From Ursus arctos (Eukaryota; Chordata; Mammalia; Carnivora; Ursidae): DNA of 64,000 nucleotides. The stretch lies in NCBI RefSeq assembly GCF_023065955.2, contig NW_026622963.1, positions 9,183,001-9,247,000 on the forward strand, read 5' to 3'. The translations under genes and the position numbers were made by a program. Shown here piece after piece: positions 23,090 through 34,470 of the stretch. Numbering within the stretch: position 1 is the first letter of the stretch; every line of letters begins with the position of its first letter. The notes beneath the pieces were generated by a model. It did not search any database. It was given only the letters and a program-made list of their open reading frames with translations, and was not told the origin of the DNA.

Positions 23090-23490
23090 CAGGTCACCCT
23101 GAAACCCGCGGGCAGGCGGCAGGCGGGCGGGCAGGCAGCTGGCTGGAGGAGTTGGCAGCAGGGACGTCCTGGATCAGAGCCTTGGGCCATCGCCAAGGCT
23201 GTTTAGTTGGGGTGGAGGGTGAGGGCGGCGATTTTATTCAGCCTGCTCTGTGGCGAGCCCCGGGGGCAGCTGCCAGCAATTTGCCAGTCCTGAGTGACGG
23301 AGCCGGGAAACGCCGAGTGGCTGGGAAGCCAGGGACCTCCCCCCCTTTCCCCCGCCCCCCCAACCAGGTCCTCGTGGGCACGCTCAGCCACTGAAGGAAA
23401 TACAAAGTGACGGTAAGTGACAAAATCGAAAATGTAATTAAGACAGATGGAACCAACCGGCGGGGATGATAAAAGCCATTCCCCAGGCTC
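23090..23490. promoter_or_regulatory. Possible regulatory segment with a small CpG-rich patch
   Basis: A CpG-containing patch (CCGCGGGCAGGCGGCAGGCG, ACGGAGCCGGGAAACGCCGA) passes into AAGTGACAAAATCGAAAATG and TGTAATTAAGACAGATGG. No repeat is seen in it. The patch is too short to call a CpG island by eye. Confidence 0.3.
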
Positions 23491-24404
23491 TGAGATTTAA
23501 AGCGAGGTCACAGGATGACCCCATCCTGGCTGCACAGCCGGCAAAGAGGAAGTGAGGGAATGAGCTCGAGGAGAGGAGCCAAGCTCTGGGGAGGACAGTG
23601 AGCAAACTGGGCCTTGGCTGCACTCAAAGAGATTTGGGTCAGATACAGGATGAACTTCCTGGAGATGAGGGTGCCTATGTGTGGAGAGAGGCCTATGTGT
23701 GACATCATCTCCTTGGCCCAAGGACACGTGTATGCCTCCTGGACAGGCTTGGACACACCCGACCTCTCTGAGAGCTACAGGAATAAGAACGGGTCCATTA
23801 TCACATGAGAAGTCTGTGCAGGTGGAGGTGGCTGGCATTTGGGAAGAACACAAAGGGAAGGGGGCTCAGGGCTTCCTGCGGGCCAGAGCTGGGACAGCAG
23901 GAGTCAGCCAGGCTCCACGGAGATGCATGTCACAATGCTTGAACCTGACGTCTCCGGTGACTTTTTTCTCCTTCCATGCTGCTGACCCTTGGTCAAACCA
24001 GGAGCCGAGTGGACATGGTGGCCACTCCTTGAGCCTACAGAGGAAGCAGCAGGCCACCTGGCCCTCAGCTGTCTAGATGCTGTGATGAAGGGAAGTCCAG
24101 GGGGTCCTATGGGGAGAGCCTGTCTGAGCTTTCATGGAAGGTGGGATGCCTGGGATCTGTGGGGAGATTCATGCACAATGAGGGGCTCGGCACCAACATC
24201 TGGGGCTGGCTTGCTCTGGTAACCAGTGCTGGTAGACCCAGCCTTCGCTTGGAGGGGCTGAGCTGGCCAGCATTACTGGCCTCCATTCTCCCCACGTCCT
24301 GTGCTGGTGCTCTGTGCCGGGCACAGGACAGGCAGAGAAGGTGACTTCTCTAGGCCTCATGAGCTTCTAGATCAGTGGGAGAGGAGAGACTCATACTTCA
24401 ATTC
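23491..24404. other. Intergenic DNA, no gene seen
   Basis: Mixed-composition sequence without recognised repeats or exons. Confidence 0.45.
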
Positions 24405-24700
24405 AAGATAGTCATTCAGTTACCATTTATTGACCATCTACTCTGTGCTAGGCATGGGTGGGCCCAGGACTCCCTGTGAAATTAAGAAAGTATATGGTTT
24501 TATTGGGAATTGAAACATAGAAAGCAATCAGATATAAGTGAAATATTCAGGCGCTAACTCAAGGTGATAGGTGGTTCACATAGCAAGTGCACAAGAGCTT
24601 AGGGGAGGGGAGAATTTGATGCAGGCAAGAGTAGTCAGTTCAGGCTTCTTAGATGAGGCATTGCCTGAACCTGACCTTTGCAGGACGAGAAGGAATGGCT
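24405..24700 (-). mobile_element. LINE-2 fragment, reverse
   Basis: CCATTTATTGACCATCTACT, GTGCTAGGCATGGG and TTCTTAGATGAGGCATTGCC followed by TGAACCTGACC follow the reversed L2 plan. Confidence 0.62.
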
Positions 24701-26299
24701 TGGAAGATCAGAGGAAGGGGTGCATCCTGGGTGGGCTCAGTGTGGTGGGAGAGGAGCCCATGCCCTGAGCTCTCTCTGTCCACAGGGAGCCAGACCATAA
24801 TCTCCTGTGGCTCCAAGGCAGACCTGGTAGTGCTCTATTGCCAGAGAAGATGTAATGGAGACAGGTTGGTTCTGCCGTCCCTGGACCATCTTTCATTCCA
24901 GGACACGTCCTTGTTATTGATACTGAGCATGAAACAGGGCCAGCATCATGGAAGAGATTGGAGAGACGTGGGAGCGCTCCATCATTCCAAGCACACCATC
25001 CATCCCTCCGTCACAGGCCCGGCATTTACGCTGGCAGCAAGATTGCTGAAATATCAGGTCAGGATTTATCGGGGCATAAAGTCATCATTTATGCTACTCT
25101 TCTTCCCTTTTAGGGACAGTCTTCCCGAAACATCTCTATCTCCCTGACTTGCCATCCTAATGGCCCCAGACAAGCGTGTCTGCCCACCTGCAGTCTTTTC
25201 TGAGAGTGTTTTCCCCATTATCTCCCCCATCCCATGGGTTAGCCCCTCACTTTGGGACAGCCCCTGCCTGTGAGCTGGGACTAAAGACCCCAGAGTATAA
25301 GCCGTTTGATGAGGAAGAGAAAGGTCCCCTTTCCTGAGCTGCTAGCTGGATCCCCTGGGGATGTGAACGTTCAGGAGGAGCTCCAGGCCCTCACACTTGA
25401 TGGCAATTCTATGTCCCAGCTGTGCAGCCTCAAAGAAAGCACTCTCCACGCTTGGGACTTTGACCTTCACAAAATGAAGAGGCCGGACTGGATGAGCTCT
25501 CTGCTTCTCCCCACTCTAAAACGGGGTGAGCACGGTCTTGGAGGCCTCAGCTCATTTAGGGCAGAACCTGGCAAAGGGTGAACATTCCAGGGTCCCAGAG
25601 AGAAGTTGGAGCCAAGGACCCAGCCTGGGGCCATGAAGATAATGCTCAGCAATCTGTCATGTGGGGGATCCGGGGCGGGGGTCATTCTTTCGGGGGCAGG
25701 GTGCTGGGGCCTCACTGCAGGTCTCTGCCCCTGTCTTGTCCTGCTCACGCAATCTCCCTCTCTCTCCCTTTCCCTTCTCATCTGATGTATGCATGTCTTG
25801 AACTTTGCCATCCTACTTCCCACAACCTACTTCTTTCAAACCACATTTGGCCAGACCAGTAATAGTCCCAAGTGTCGACCCAGACCCAAGGCAAGGTCGG
25901 AATCCAAAGCCTCAGTGTCTGAACTCTGATTGGTCTTATGACACTTAATGGTACCAGAGCCTGTCTCAGTAGAAGACGTCCTTGATAGGCAAACATGATG
26001 GTGGAACATTCCAGAACCTGGGCACTGACCATCAAATGTTCTTGGACGTGGAGAAGCATTTTCACCCTCCTCCCCTCAGCCCACCTTTCACTCTTCTGAG
26101 GGTATAGCCGGTTCTGTCCGAAGCCAAGAGCCCCAGGGGCCCTTTCAGGGAGGCTGACCTGGGACGGGGTTGTATGAGGTAAGCATTCATAGAGGCATCT
26201 CTGGGGCTCCAGATGCCCGTCTTCATGAACAGGTAACGTAGCTGTGACAGGGCAGGGTCTTTTGAGCAGAGAGACATACATTTTTAAGGAAATCTAAAT
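24701..26299. other. Intergenic DNA, no gene seen
   Basis: Complex sequence. The part at about 24930-25100 (GCTGGCAGCAAGATTGCTGA, AAATATCAGGTCAGGATTTA) looks like unique, possibly constrained DNA, but shows no splice-site-bounded frame. Confidence 0.45.
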
Positions 26300-26700
26300 A
26301 TCTTCACGTGGTTCCAAAATGAAAAAATGTTAATGCTATCTAGTGAAAAGTTTCTATATAGTGAAAGGTTTCCTTTCATTCCCATCTAAGACCCCAGTTC
26401 CCACCGCCTCCTCCCCGCAGCTGTTACGAATTTCTAACGAAGCCTTCCAGAGCCTCCTTATGTCTACATACGCAACACTAAATATGCATTCACATTTCCT
26501 CCTATTGTTCACAAAAGTTAGTATTCTATACATGCTATTGTGTTCCTTTCTTTCTTCACCTGATGAAATATCTTTTTATTTCTGAGGAAGTTTCCGCATT
26601 CATTTTCCCAGCTGCAGCGTATTCCTCTGCCGCCTTTATTATTCAAAATCCCCCTAAATCCAAGCACGTTTTGAGGTGTTTTCTGAGAGAGCATACCTTC
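26300..26700 (-). mobile_element. Probable old L1M 3' UTR fragment
   Basis: ATGAAAAAATGTTAATGCTA, TTCTATACATGCTATTGTGT, CACCTGATGAAATATCTTTT and GCGTATTCCTCTGCC resemble L1M 3' UTR sequence. Orientation and limits are uncertain. Confidence 0.5.
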
Positions 26701-26730
26701 AGTGTTTGAGATAAAGATCAACAGCGTCCA

Positions 26731-26935
26731 GGGGCCCCCAGGTGGCTCAAATGTTGAAGCATCTGCCTTTGGCTCAGGTCATGATCCCAGGGTCCTGGGA
26801 TCGAGCCCCGCGTCGGGCTTTCTGCTCAGCAGGGAGCCTGCTTCTCCCTCTCACTCTGCTGCTCCCCCCTCCCCACCCCGGCTCACACACACTTTCTCTC
26901 TCTCTCAAATAAATAAATAAAATCTTTAAAAAATA
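26731..26935 (+). mobile_element. CAN-SINE
   Basis: CCCAGGTGGCTCAAATGTTG head, GTCATGATCCCAGGGTCCTG, GGGATCGAGCCCC B box, and CTCTCAAATAAATAAATAAAATC tail. The head is diverged and I do not see a clear target-site duplication, so it is older or from another subfamily than the copies at 19.9 and 49.4 kb. Confidence 0.92.
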
Positions 26936-28537
26936 CATAGGATTCATAGTAGCAGATCTCCGTCTTCAGTTTCTCTAAGAATTGACTGGGGATGCATGAG
27001 ACCTCCCTCCCACCCCCACTGCACCTGCCAGGACTCTGGCCCGGTGGGGCTGATATTGGACTGAAAGCTGCATTTCAGCCAGCTGATGCTGTAGTCAGTG
27101 CAGAGTAGTACGGAAGTGTCTCTGAGAAACTCCAGGGAACGCGTCAGGAAGCAAGAACTATATCGTACACTGAAAATATTGAGGTGTTGCAATGAATCAT
27201 TAAATTTAGCTCCAAGGTTCCTGGCAGCTCAGACCAAAGTGGAACCAGAAGGATATAGTGTTCTCCCTGCCAGAACAAAAGGCCAGTTTTTCAGGAGACA
27301 TAAACATGTCCCTGGCATTAAATTCTAAGCAGAATTTATCATGGGAGCCGTTACTTAAGGTACATTGAGCTGCACAACAGGCGGCATCCTCCCCAGCAGC
27401 CACAGAAAATGCAGGAGCCACGTTCTTCACCGTTCCTCTGCAGAAGTCGAGGCCCGGTGCCAAGCCCAGCCCAGGACAGCGTTTCTGCAGGAAGCTCAGC
27501 CAACTCAGGCCATCTGAGAAAGCCCAGAACACCAGTGACCCTATCAGAAAATCTGAACAGAGGGGCTCGATGTGACTAGGGAGAGAGAATGAAGACACAC
27601 ACCCACTTGGCTTCTGAACGCCGGGGGACGCCATGCCCAGGAGGAGGCCTCTCACCTAACCCTCAGAAGCTCCGAGAACAATGTGCAGGAAAGGAGGGGA
27701 GCATGGACAGCTGTTTCCCCATTTTTCTCGCCTAAAGCTTTGAGTATTTCCTGAATCCAGCAGTTGGGGTCACTTTGTCATTAAGCACACAAGTCAGGGA
27801 GTGGAACATGATGAATCAACTAATAAATGTTGGCACTGATGATAGTGATGGAGGGGGAGGGGCAGCAAAAAGTCTGCTCCCCAGCCTGCTGGCCCTAGGA
27901 TATCTCGAAAACCTCCAGTGATTCATGGGGCAGATCAAAGTGACTATGTCAAGTATCCTACACATGGTCTCTCCACCCCAATCTTTGCCTACTCAAACAG
28001 GTAAGCCAAGACTTTGTAAAGCCATTCTCTCCGCTCTCCCCTTGGCTCACCCTTATTCCAAATTGGAGAATGACCTTGGTACCATGGCCATCATCAGGAT
28101 GCCCAGGAAACTGTGGTCATTGAGGTGACAGCAGGGTTGAACTAGATGAGGACACCCCTCTGGGGTGCATTCAGCTTATTAGATGAGGCCTATGATTCAG
28201 GACAGATGCAAGAAATCATCATTCCTATGAAATAGAAGACAGCTAAGCAATTATAATGGGATTCCTAGTTATATATCCATCCTCCTCCCCTTCTGTAGTG
28301 GTAGAGTTGCAGTTAGGCACGTGGCTGTTCAGCTAGGGGCTACTTTCTCACCCCCCTTGCAACTAAGTGTGGTCACGGGACCAAATTCTCACCAATAGTG
28401 GATGTGGTATATATACTTTTTAAGCCCAGCCCACAGAACCTTAGGGGGTGCTCCATCATGCTCCCTTCCCATGAGCCCAAACTCAGACATGCCTGTGACC
28501 CAGCTGCACCCAAACAGATATGTACATTGCCCTAGAA
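26936..28537. other. Intergenic DNA, no gene seen
   Basis: No exon or repeat is recognised with confidence. Confidence 0.45.
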
Positions 28538-28938
28538 CAGTGGTTCTTAATCTTCAGTGTGCATCAGAATTACCTATGGGTATTATTAGATCATGGATTG
28601 CCACCTACCCCCCCCCCAGGAGTTTCTGATTCATTAACTGGGGATAGGAACTAAGAGTTTGCATTTTTTTTAATTTTTTTTTTTTTGAGAGAGAGAGAGA
28701 GAGTGCACATACATGCAGGCAGTGTGGGGGTAGGGGGCAGAGAGAGAATCTTAAGCAGGCTCCACCCTCAGCACAGAGCCAGAGGCGGGGCTCCATCTCA
28801 CAACCCTGAGATCATGACCTGAACTGAAATCAAGAGTCGGATGCTTAACCGACAGAGCCACCCAGGCACGCAAGAATTTGCTTTTCTAAAGAGCTCCAAG
28901 GTGATGCTGTTGGTTTGAGAAACACACTTTGAATAGCA
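28538..28938 (+). mobile_element. MER5-like element split by a CAN-SINE
   Basis: CAGTGGTTCTTAATCTTCAG and CATCAGAATTACC lie on the left, with GGTGATGCTGTTGGTTTGAG and ACACACTTTGAATAGCAAG on the right. The SINE at 28663-28871 separates the halves. Confidence 0.82.
28663..28871 (-). mobile_element. CAN-SINE, reverse orientation
   Basis: Poly-T and (GA)n open the element on the + strand and GAGCCACCCAGGCACG closes it, the reverse complement of the SINE head. The imperfect duplication AAGAGTTTGC / AAGAATTTGC flanks it. It splits a MER5-like element. Confidence 0.92.
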
Positions 28939-29124
28939 AGGCCCCAAGGCAGGACAGAGAAAGAATCTCAATCTCTAAAATGACCCCATGGAGCAGAGCC
29001 TGCATACACCTGATGTTCATCCTGGATTGATACACCCGTTGTCTTTCTTAAAGCCACTACAGTGTTGGCAGATGTCTCTGTTTCAGAGGCCAGCTTTACA
29101 CGAATTAGTACAGCCAACATCTAG

Positions 29125-29275
29125 TTCATCATCCCTGAATACAGAAGGGGATGCTGAGGCCCAACAGGAAAAGAACCCATCTAAGGCCACGCACCAGTCA
29201 GTGGGCAAGCCAGAATAAGAACCCAGGACTCCAGCTCCCAAAGGGAGCCCGAGCCCCACTGCTAGATGCTCTCTG
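29125..29275 (-). mobile_element. MIR SINE, reverse
   Basis: GGGGATGCTGAGGCCCAACA, CATCTAAGGCCACGCACCAG and GAATAAGAACCCAGGACTCC are MIR core and head in reverse. Confidence 0.72.
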
Positions 29276-29283
29276 TAAATTGG

Positions 29284-30005
29284 TGTGGTGGGCAGAATAA
29301 TCCCATCAGCTACCCCTGCCTCCCAAAGATGTCCATGTCTTAATCCCTGGAACCTGTGAATATATTATGTTACTATGGCAAAGGGGAATTAAATTTACAG
29401 ATGGAATTAAGGTTGCTCATCAGGTGATCTTAAAATAGGGAGATTACCCTGGATTACTCAGTTGGTCACAATGTAATCACAATGGGTCCTTAAAAGTGGA
29501 AATGGGAGTCAGATGAGTCAATATCAGACTAATATATGAGGCACCCATGACCAGCATTGCTAGCTTTGAAAATAGAAGGGGATGGGGCGCCTGGGTACCG
29601 CAGTCGTTAAGCGTCTGCCTTTGGCTCAGGGCGTGATCCTGGCGTTCCGGGATCGAGTCCCACATCGGGCTCCTCCGCTGGGAGCCTGCTTCTTCCTCTC
29701 CCACTCCCCTGCTGTGTTCCCTCTCTCGCTGGCTGTCTCTCTGTCACATAAATAAATAAAATCTTTTTAAAAAAAAAAATGGAAGGGGAGCCATGAGCCA
29801 AGGAGTACAGGCAGCCCCCTAGAATCTGGAGAAGGCAAGCAAACAGATTCTCCCTTAAAGCCTCCAGAAGGGAATACAGCCCTGCCAACACTTTCATTTT
29901 AGCCCTGTGAGGCTTCTGACCTCCAGAAGTGTGAGAAATAAATGTGTTGTTTTAAGCCACCGAGTTCATGGTAATTTGTTACAGCAGCCATAGGAAACGA
30001 ATGTG
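29284..30005 (+). mobile_element. MLT1 (ERVL-MaLR) LTR, split by a CAN-SINE
   Basis: A solitary old LTR: TGTGGTGGGCAGAATAATCC at the start, AACCTGTGAATATATTATGT, GTCACAATGTAATCACAATGG, TCTGACCTCCAGAAGTGTGA, an AATAAA signal (GAGAAATAAATGTG) and TAAGCCACCGAGTTCATGGT near the end. The CAN-SINE at 29583-29777 lies inside. No internal MaLR sequence is seen. Confidence 0.87.
29583..29777 (+). mobile_element. CAN-SINE inside an MLT1 LTR
   Basis: GGGGCGCCTGGGTACCGCAG head and GGGATCGAGTCCC B box, with the CTCTCGCTGGCTGTCTCTCT stretch and an AATAAATAAAATC tail. Near-perfect 12-bp duplications (AATAGAAGGGGA / AATGGAAGGGGA) lie at 29571-29582 and 29778-29789. The 'CGCAGTCGTTAAGCGTCTG' head is the form I associate with arctoid carnivores. 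Confidence 0.95.
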
Positions 30006-32559
30006 CTTGGGAAGTGTTCCCTGTGTGAGGTTGATCTTGTCCCCTGAGCCTGGAGCCCCCTGAAGGTGGATCTTCGTCTCCTCTACCTCCCACTGCCCTC
30101 GGCTGGGGACAGAGTCGCGAGGGAGGGTGGAGAAAGAGAAGCAGTCACTGTAAAGCCACGTGGATAGGGCCGTACGTCCTTCCCTGCTTTCCAAAACCAA
30201 AGAGACCAGGCTTGTGTCACTGTTTGGGACACCTTCTTACCCCTAACTCCTATCACTAAGCCCTGACTCTGTCCAGAGATTGGACTTCATTTTAGGACCA
30301 GCCTGAGCCTTCACCCCATAAACATTTTAGAAAAAACGTTGACCCTCGGGGCAAGCTTAGAGTGTGGCTGACACTAACCCTGTTCCCATAGTCCAGCTTG
30401 TCATGTTTTATCAAGGTCCTTGGGGACTTTGTAGTCTTTGGGGCAGCCTGCTGCTGTTAGAATGTGCTCTGGTGCCCAGGCAGGGCCTGGGGTATGGTGC
30501 TGGGGAGGAGGGGGAAAGTGAGGATGGGGCCCAGCCTCCCTCTGGAGACCTGTCTTTAGACGTGGATGTGGAAGCAGCTGGTGGACCTGGGAAGAGCATT
30601 TGGCCTCTGATGATAGAAGCACTGAGCTCGACTAGGGGCGCCGGGTGTCTGGAGCACCCTGCTGAGTGAGGGGTTATAGAATGAAAAGAGCAAATGTCTG
30701 CCAGAAGGGTAGATTGACATGGAACCCTCACTGGCTCTCACAGGCCCTGTCTGCAAGGAGCCCATCACCTCACTGACACTCCTCTGCAGGAGCTGTGCTG
30801 ATCCCACAGCGGGCTGCCAGCCTTGCTGAGGGAACCCTCAGCCCCCCTCATCTCCATGCTCCCAGCCCCTCAGCCCTGCCTTGCTGCCTCTCCTTGCTCC
30901 CTGTGTCACACTCATGTCTGTACACCTTAACCTGAGTTTCCTGAGGACAAAGCCCTGTTTCTTCCTGAAGACTGACACCCGTGTCCAAGCTGGAAGAACT
31001 GGAGGCAGAGGAGGGGGCTGAGGAAGCTGGTGTCTGCAGGCAGACTATGGAGGGTTGGCAGGGGCAGAACAGAAATTAGGAGCCCTGGGAGTTACGCTCG
31101 ATCTTGCCAACTGTCTCCCTGTGTGACCTTAGGCAAGTCCCTTTACCATCACCTGCAGAGGCTTAGTTGCCTTATCTTTAAAATGGGACTATGAATCCAA
31201 ACATGTTCAACCACACGGGAGGATTTATGGAAGGGGCCTTAAAAGTGTCAGGCATTCTCTTCAGCCCTGAAATTAGGAATAAGCAGGGCGGCAGGGGGAG
31301 CCTGCATGACTGGTGGGATTTCCCATCCTTGCTGGGCCAGAATGAGGGGGATTGTGTCACACCAGGGACAGATGGAATAAACCCAAAAGCCTATACCAAA
31401 GTAGACTCTTGGGGCCAGAAAGGGGGTGGAAGGTTGGAGCCTAGGGGAGAGGGAGATTAGGGCGGTGCTGCCTATCCATCTGCTCAACAGCTCCAGAGGC
31501 AAGAACTGCATGGATTGACCTCTCAGAGGTCCGTATTTGGAGCCAGCAGGCCAGGCATTATTCAGGCAGGGAAGAACTTAGCTTGTCAGTCATTTACACT
31601 TTAGTATGAATTCTGTGGCTGATTTATCTCTCCCCAAGGGTTTTTCCTATCAGCCTGAACTCTCCAAAATGCAAGATTGTATCCCAGGCACCACAGTGAA
31701 AACAACTGGCCATGGAACCTTCAATTATGAATTTACCACCTCCTGCTCTTTCAGCTTGACTTAGGCAACCCTGGACCCCAGAAATGCTGGCATGGCCTGT
31801 TCTTGTCCTTCCCACCAGGGCAAGCAGTGAATGATCATGCCAGGGAAGTAGTAAGTCTCCTGTACCCTAGGGGGTGGGGAGATTTGAGACTTGGACCAGT
31901 CCGGACCCCCACTTGGAGAAGAATCAGCCTTCCGAAGCTGCATTAATGGCAGTCAGAGTTCCTCACACCCCCAACAAGCTTGGATTCCAGGATTCTGCTG
32001 TGGGATAGGCACACAGGGGCTGTACAGCCCTATTGCCTTTTCTCCAAAAGTGGGTGTCCCACAGTCCTCCCTGGATCCCCTGACACCTTCATGTGAGGTT
32101 ACTTTGTGGGAGAACACTGGGGCCCTTGGGGCCCACTCTCTAGGCACCCTGGAAAGGGGCCGCTTGTGTGGCCCCCACCCAGGCTGCTGGTTTGTACCAG
32201 TCTTCTCCTGGCCTTGCCTGGCCACAGGCCTGAAATGAGTTCAGGGGCAGAGGGATTCCCATGCCTCCTTCCATGCCCAAACTCTTCAGATTGCAAGGGG
32301 CACATTTCCTTCCTTTGGAACCAGAAGGGACTGGCAGCTTCTCCACTGTCCTGGCATTGTTCGGATGGCAATTCATGCCAGGAAATCCTGGGCTGGAATG
32401 GAGAGGGAAGCAGGGAGGAACTAACATTTATAGAGTTCCACCCTGTGCTCAGAACTGAGGGGGCATTTTGCAAGCATTTGTTTATTCTTTCAATCATTAA
32501 TTCATTCACCAGTTACTTCAACAAACAGCCAGTCCTGGCCCTGCTTTTGAGGAAGCCAC
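30006..32559. other. Intergenic DNA with one MIR, no gene seen
   Basis: Apart from the MIR at 31085-31200 nothing is recognised. Overlapping frames on both strands around 30360-30800 and 31890-32710 are not convincing proteins. Confidence 0.45.
31085..31200 (+). mobile_element. MIR SINE
   Basis: CTGTGTGACCTTAGGCAAGT, CCTTATCTTTAAAATGGGAC is the MIR core on the + strand. Confidence 0.8.
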
Positions 32560-32735
32560 AGAATAGCAAACACCATAGGTTACTTCATTACCTCTCACAA
32601 AATCCCTGTGATGAAGGTATTATTCTTCCCATTTTACAGATGAGGAAATTGAAGATCAGGGTGGTTAAGCGACTGGCCCAAGTTTACCCGATTTATCTGT
32701 GCCAAAGCTAGGAAACAGAACTAGGTTTGCAATTC
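32560..32735 (-). mobile_element. MIR SINE, reverse
   Basis: AAAATCCCTGTGATGAAGGT, CCCATTTTACAGATGAGGAA and GGTTAAGCGACTGGCCCAAG are the reversed MIR core. Confidence 0.85.
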
Positions 32736-32749
32736 TGTTACTCACCCCT

Positions 32750-32870
32750 TCCTACTGTGTTTCTGTTCTCATGTATAAAATGGAGAGCAGCTCCCTGTTT
32801 GCAGGGTGGTTGTGAAGATTAGATACAATGCCTGTTAAGTTCTGTGTTGATGTGGATGTTCTGTACGTGG
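32750..32870 (+). mobile_element. MIR fragment
   Basis: CTCATGTATAAAATGGAGAG with GGTGGTTGTGAAGATTAGAT is the MIR 3' half on the + strand, just after a reversed MIR. Confidence 0.7.
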
Positions 32871-33029
32871 TTCATGGTGAAGTGGCTCTCGTGCTCCAAG
32901 TCCAATGTTCTCCCACTTTCTCACATGGTGGTAGAGACAGGCTGCCACAGAGCTGGACTTCACTGGTGCTCAGGAAGGTAGGAGGCAATTCAGGGCTTGA
33001 AAAAGCCTGGGTCCTGAGGGAAGCAGATA

Positions 33030-33245
33030 TTCATCAGTCTGGCACCAAGTAATAGTTGAGCACTGGTTGTGTATCCTTAGGATCTAAGAGGGAGACAGAA
33101 GAACCAGAAGATACAACTCCCACTGTCAGAGAACTCTCAGTATCATTGGGGAGGCAAAAGAGATACACAAAACTACATAGGACAGAGGCCTGGCTATGTT
33201 CCCATAACATAAGTGCTGTAGAAACCAGGAAGTGGGCAAGAGAAA
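33030..33245 (-). mobile_element. LINE-2 fragment, reverse
   Basis: AGTTGAGCACTGGTTGTGTA, CTCCCACTGTCAGAGAACTC and GGGGAGGCAAAAGAGATACA suggest a decayed L2 3' part in reverse. Confidence 0.45.
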
Positions 33246-33336
33246 CTTGAGCCGGGCCCCCAAAGGATATAGATGGGGTGAAGAAGAGACAGCAGATGAG
33301 AGGCCCTTAAGCAGAACCAGCCACTAGATAGAATGG

Positions 33337-33715
33337 TTTTTTTTTTAAGTTTCAAATTTTGAAATAACTATAGGTTCCAAGAAGTTGCAAAAATAGTACA
33401 GAAAGGTCCCAAGTACTCATCACCCAGCTTCCCCCAATGGCATGAGGGAATGTAGGGATAACCATAGCAATTTCAAAACTAGGGACTTAACATTAGCACA
33501 AGACAATTAACTAGACTACAGACCTTACTTAGCTTTTACCAGTTTTGCATGCACTCATTTTTGTATGTGTATATGAATGGTTCTATAAGTTTATCACATG
33601 TATAACCGTATTACCACCACTATGATCAAGACACAGAATGGTTCCATAGTGATGGAACCTTAGGGGCACACCTTTAAATTGCCCACATTATTCTCTGCTC
33701 ATAAACACCAAGCAT
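33337..33715 (-). mobile_element. Old L1M 3' UTR fragment, reverse
   Basis: AGTTGCAAAAATAGTACAGA, GTTTATCACATGTATAACCG and ACCACTATGATCAAGACACA, followed by GAATGGTTCC, are the landmarks of L1M-type 3' UTRs. It is 380 bp and diverged. Confidence 0.72.
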
Positions 33716-33961
33716 GTGGCTGCCCCTGTGCTCTGTTTATGACTGGAAAATTTGCTGGGGGGAAAAATCTGCATATCCTATCCTGCTCTGCTCAGTGAAG
33801 GTAAGTTGCAGCCTAGGTGTCCAGGAGCAGATCTCCTCTCATTGGCTGCAATCCCTGTGCACAAACCCTACATAAAGAGGCTCATCTTGCCGCTTTCTTG
33901 CAGGAGAAACATTCTGCAGACTTGGTACTCCCAAGGTGAGGCTTGAACAAGCTCTCTGAAA

Positions 33962-33982
33962 TTCAGAACCATGGACAGATCC
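33962..33982 (+). promoter_or_regulatory. Candidate RE1/NRSF (REST) site
   Basis: TTCAGAACCATGGACAG fits the 17-base NRSE consensus NTYAGMRCCNNRGMSAG at every position. It differs from the canonical 21-mer at only three sites. REST represses neuronal genes outside neurons. The nearest neuronal gene by human synteny would be INSYN1, which is an inference because INSYN1 is not in this window. Confidence 0.6.
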
Positions 33983-34159
33983 AGGGCACCTGGACTGACA
34001 GAGAGTTTATAAAGGCCATAAGGACTGGGTGCTTCTCTGGGTCACCTCTTAACCTGGAGATAAACCAACCTGGGGTGAGTAATGACTCCCTTCTCCCACA
34101 GTTGCAGAGAAGGGAAGTGAGAGGACATTTCAGGAGGGCAGATCCCTGTTTGCCTGACT

Positions 34160-34470
34160 CCTCTCCATTATTCAAGGCTCATCCTAAAGTCTCTTCTGTT
34201 CTGAGGATCTCTCTTTGACTTTCCCACCTTGCTGGCTTCCTTCTCTGAATTAATTTACCCTAAGAGCTGGCAGAACCACCCAAGACAGCCTGGGAGCACA
34301 CCGTGTGCTGCTCTCTTCCTGCTCCCACATATGAAGCTGCGCCTCCAGTCAGAATGTGAATGCCTTGAGACAGGACCAACTTTGTCCTTTACTTGTCCTT
34401 CTGTTCTCTTTTCCTCCCACCCACTGTAGCTCCACACAGGGTTAGGCACTCAGGGTCTTTCTGGAGGACA
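34160..34470 (+). mobile_element. Probable LINE-2 fragment
   Basis: AAGGCTCATCCTAAAGTCTC and AGAATGTGAATGCCTTGAGACA, then CAGGGTTAGGCACTC near the end, follow L2 order on the + strand but are diverged. Confidence 0.42.
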
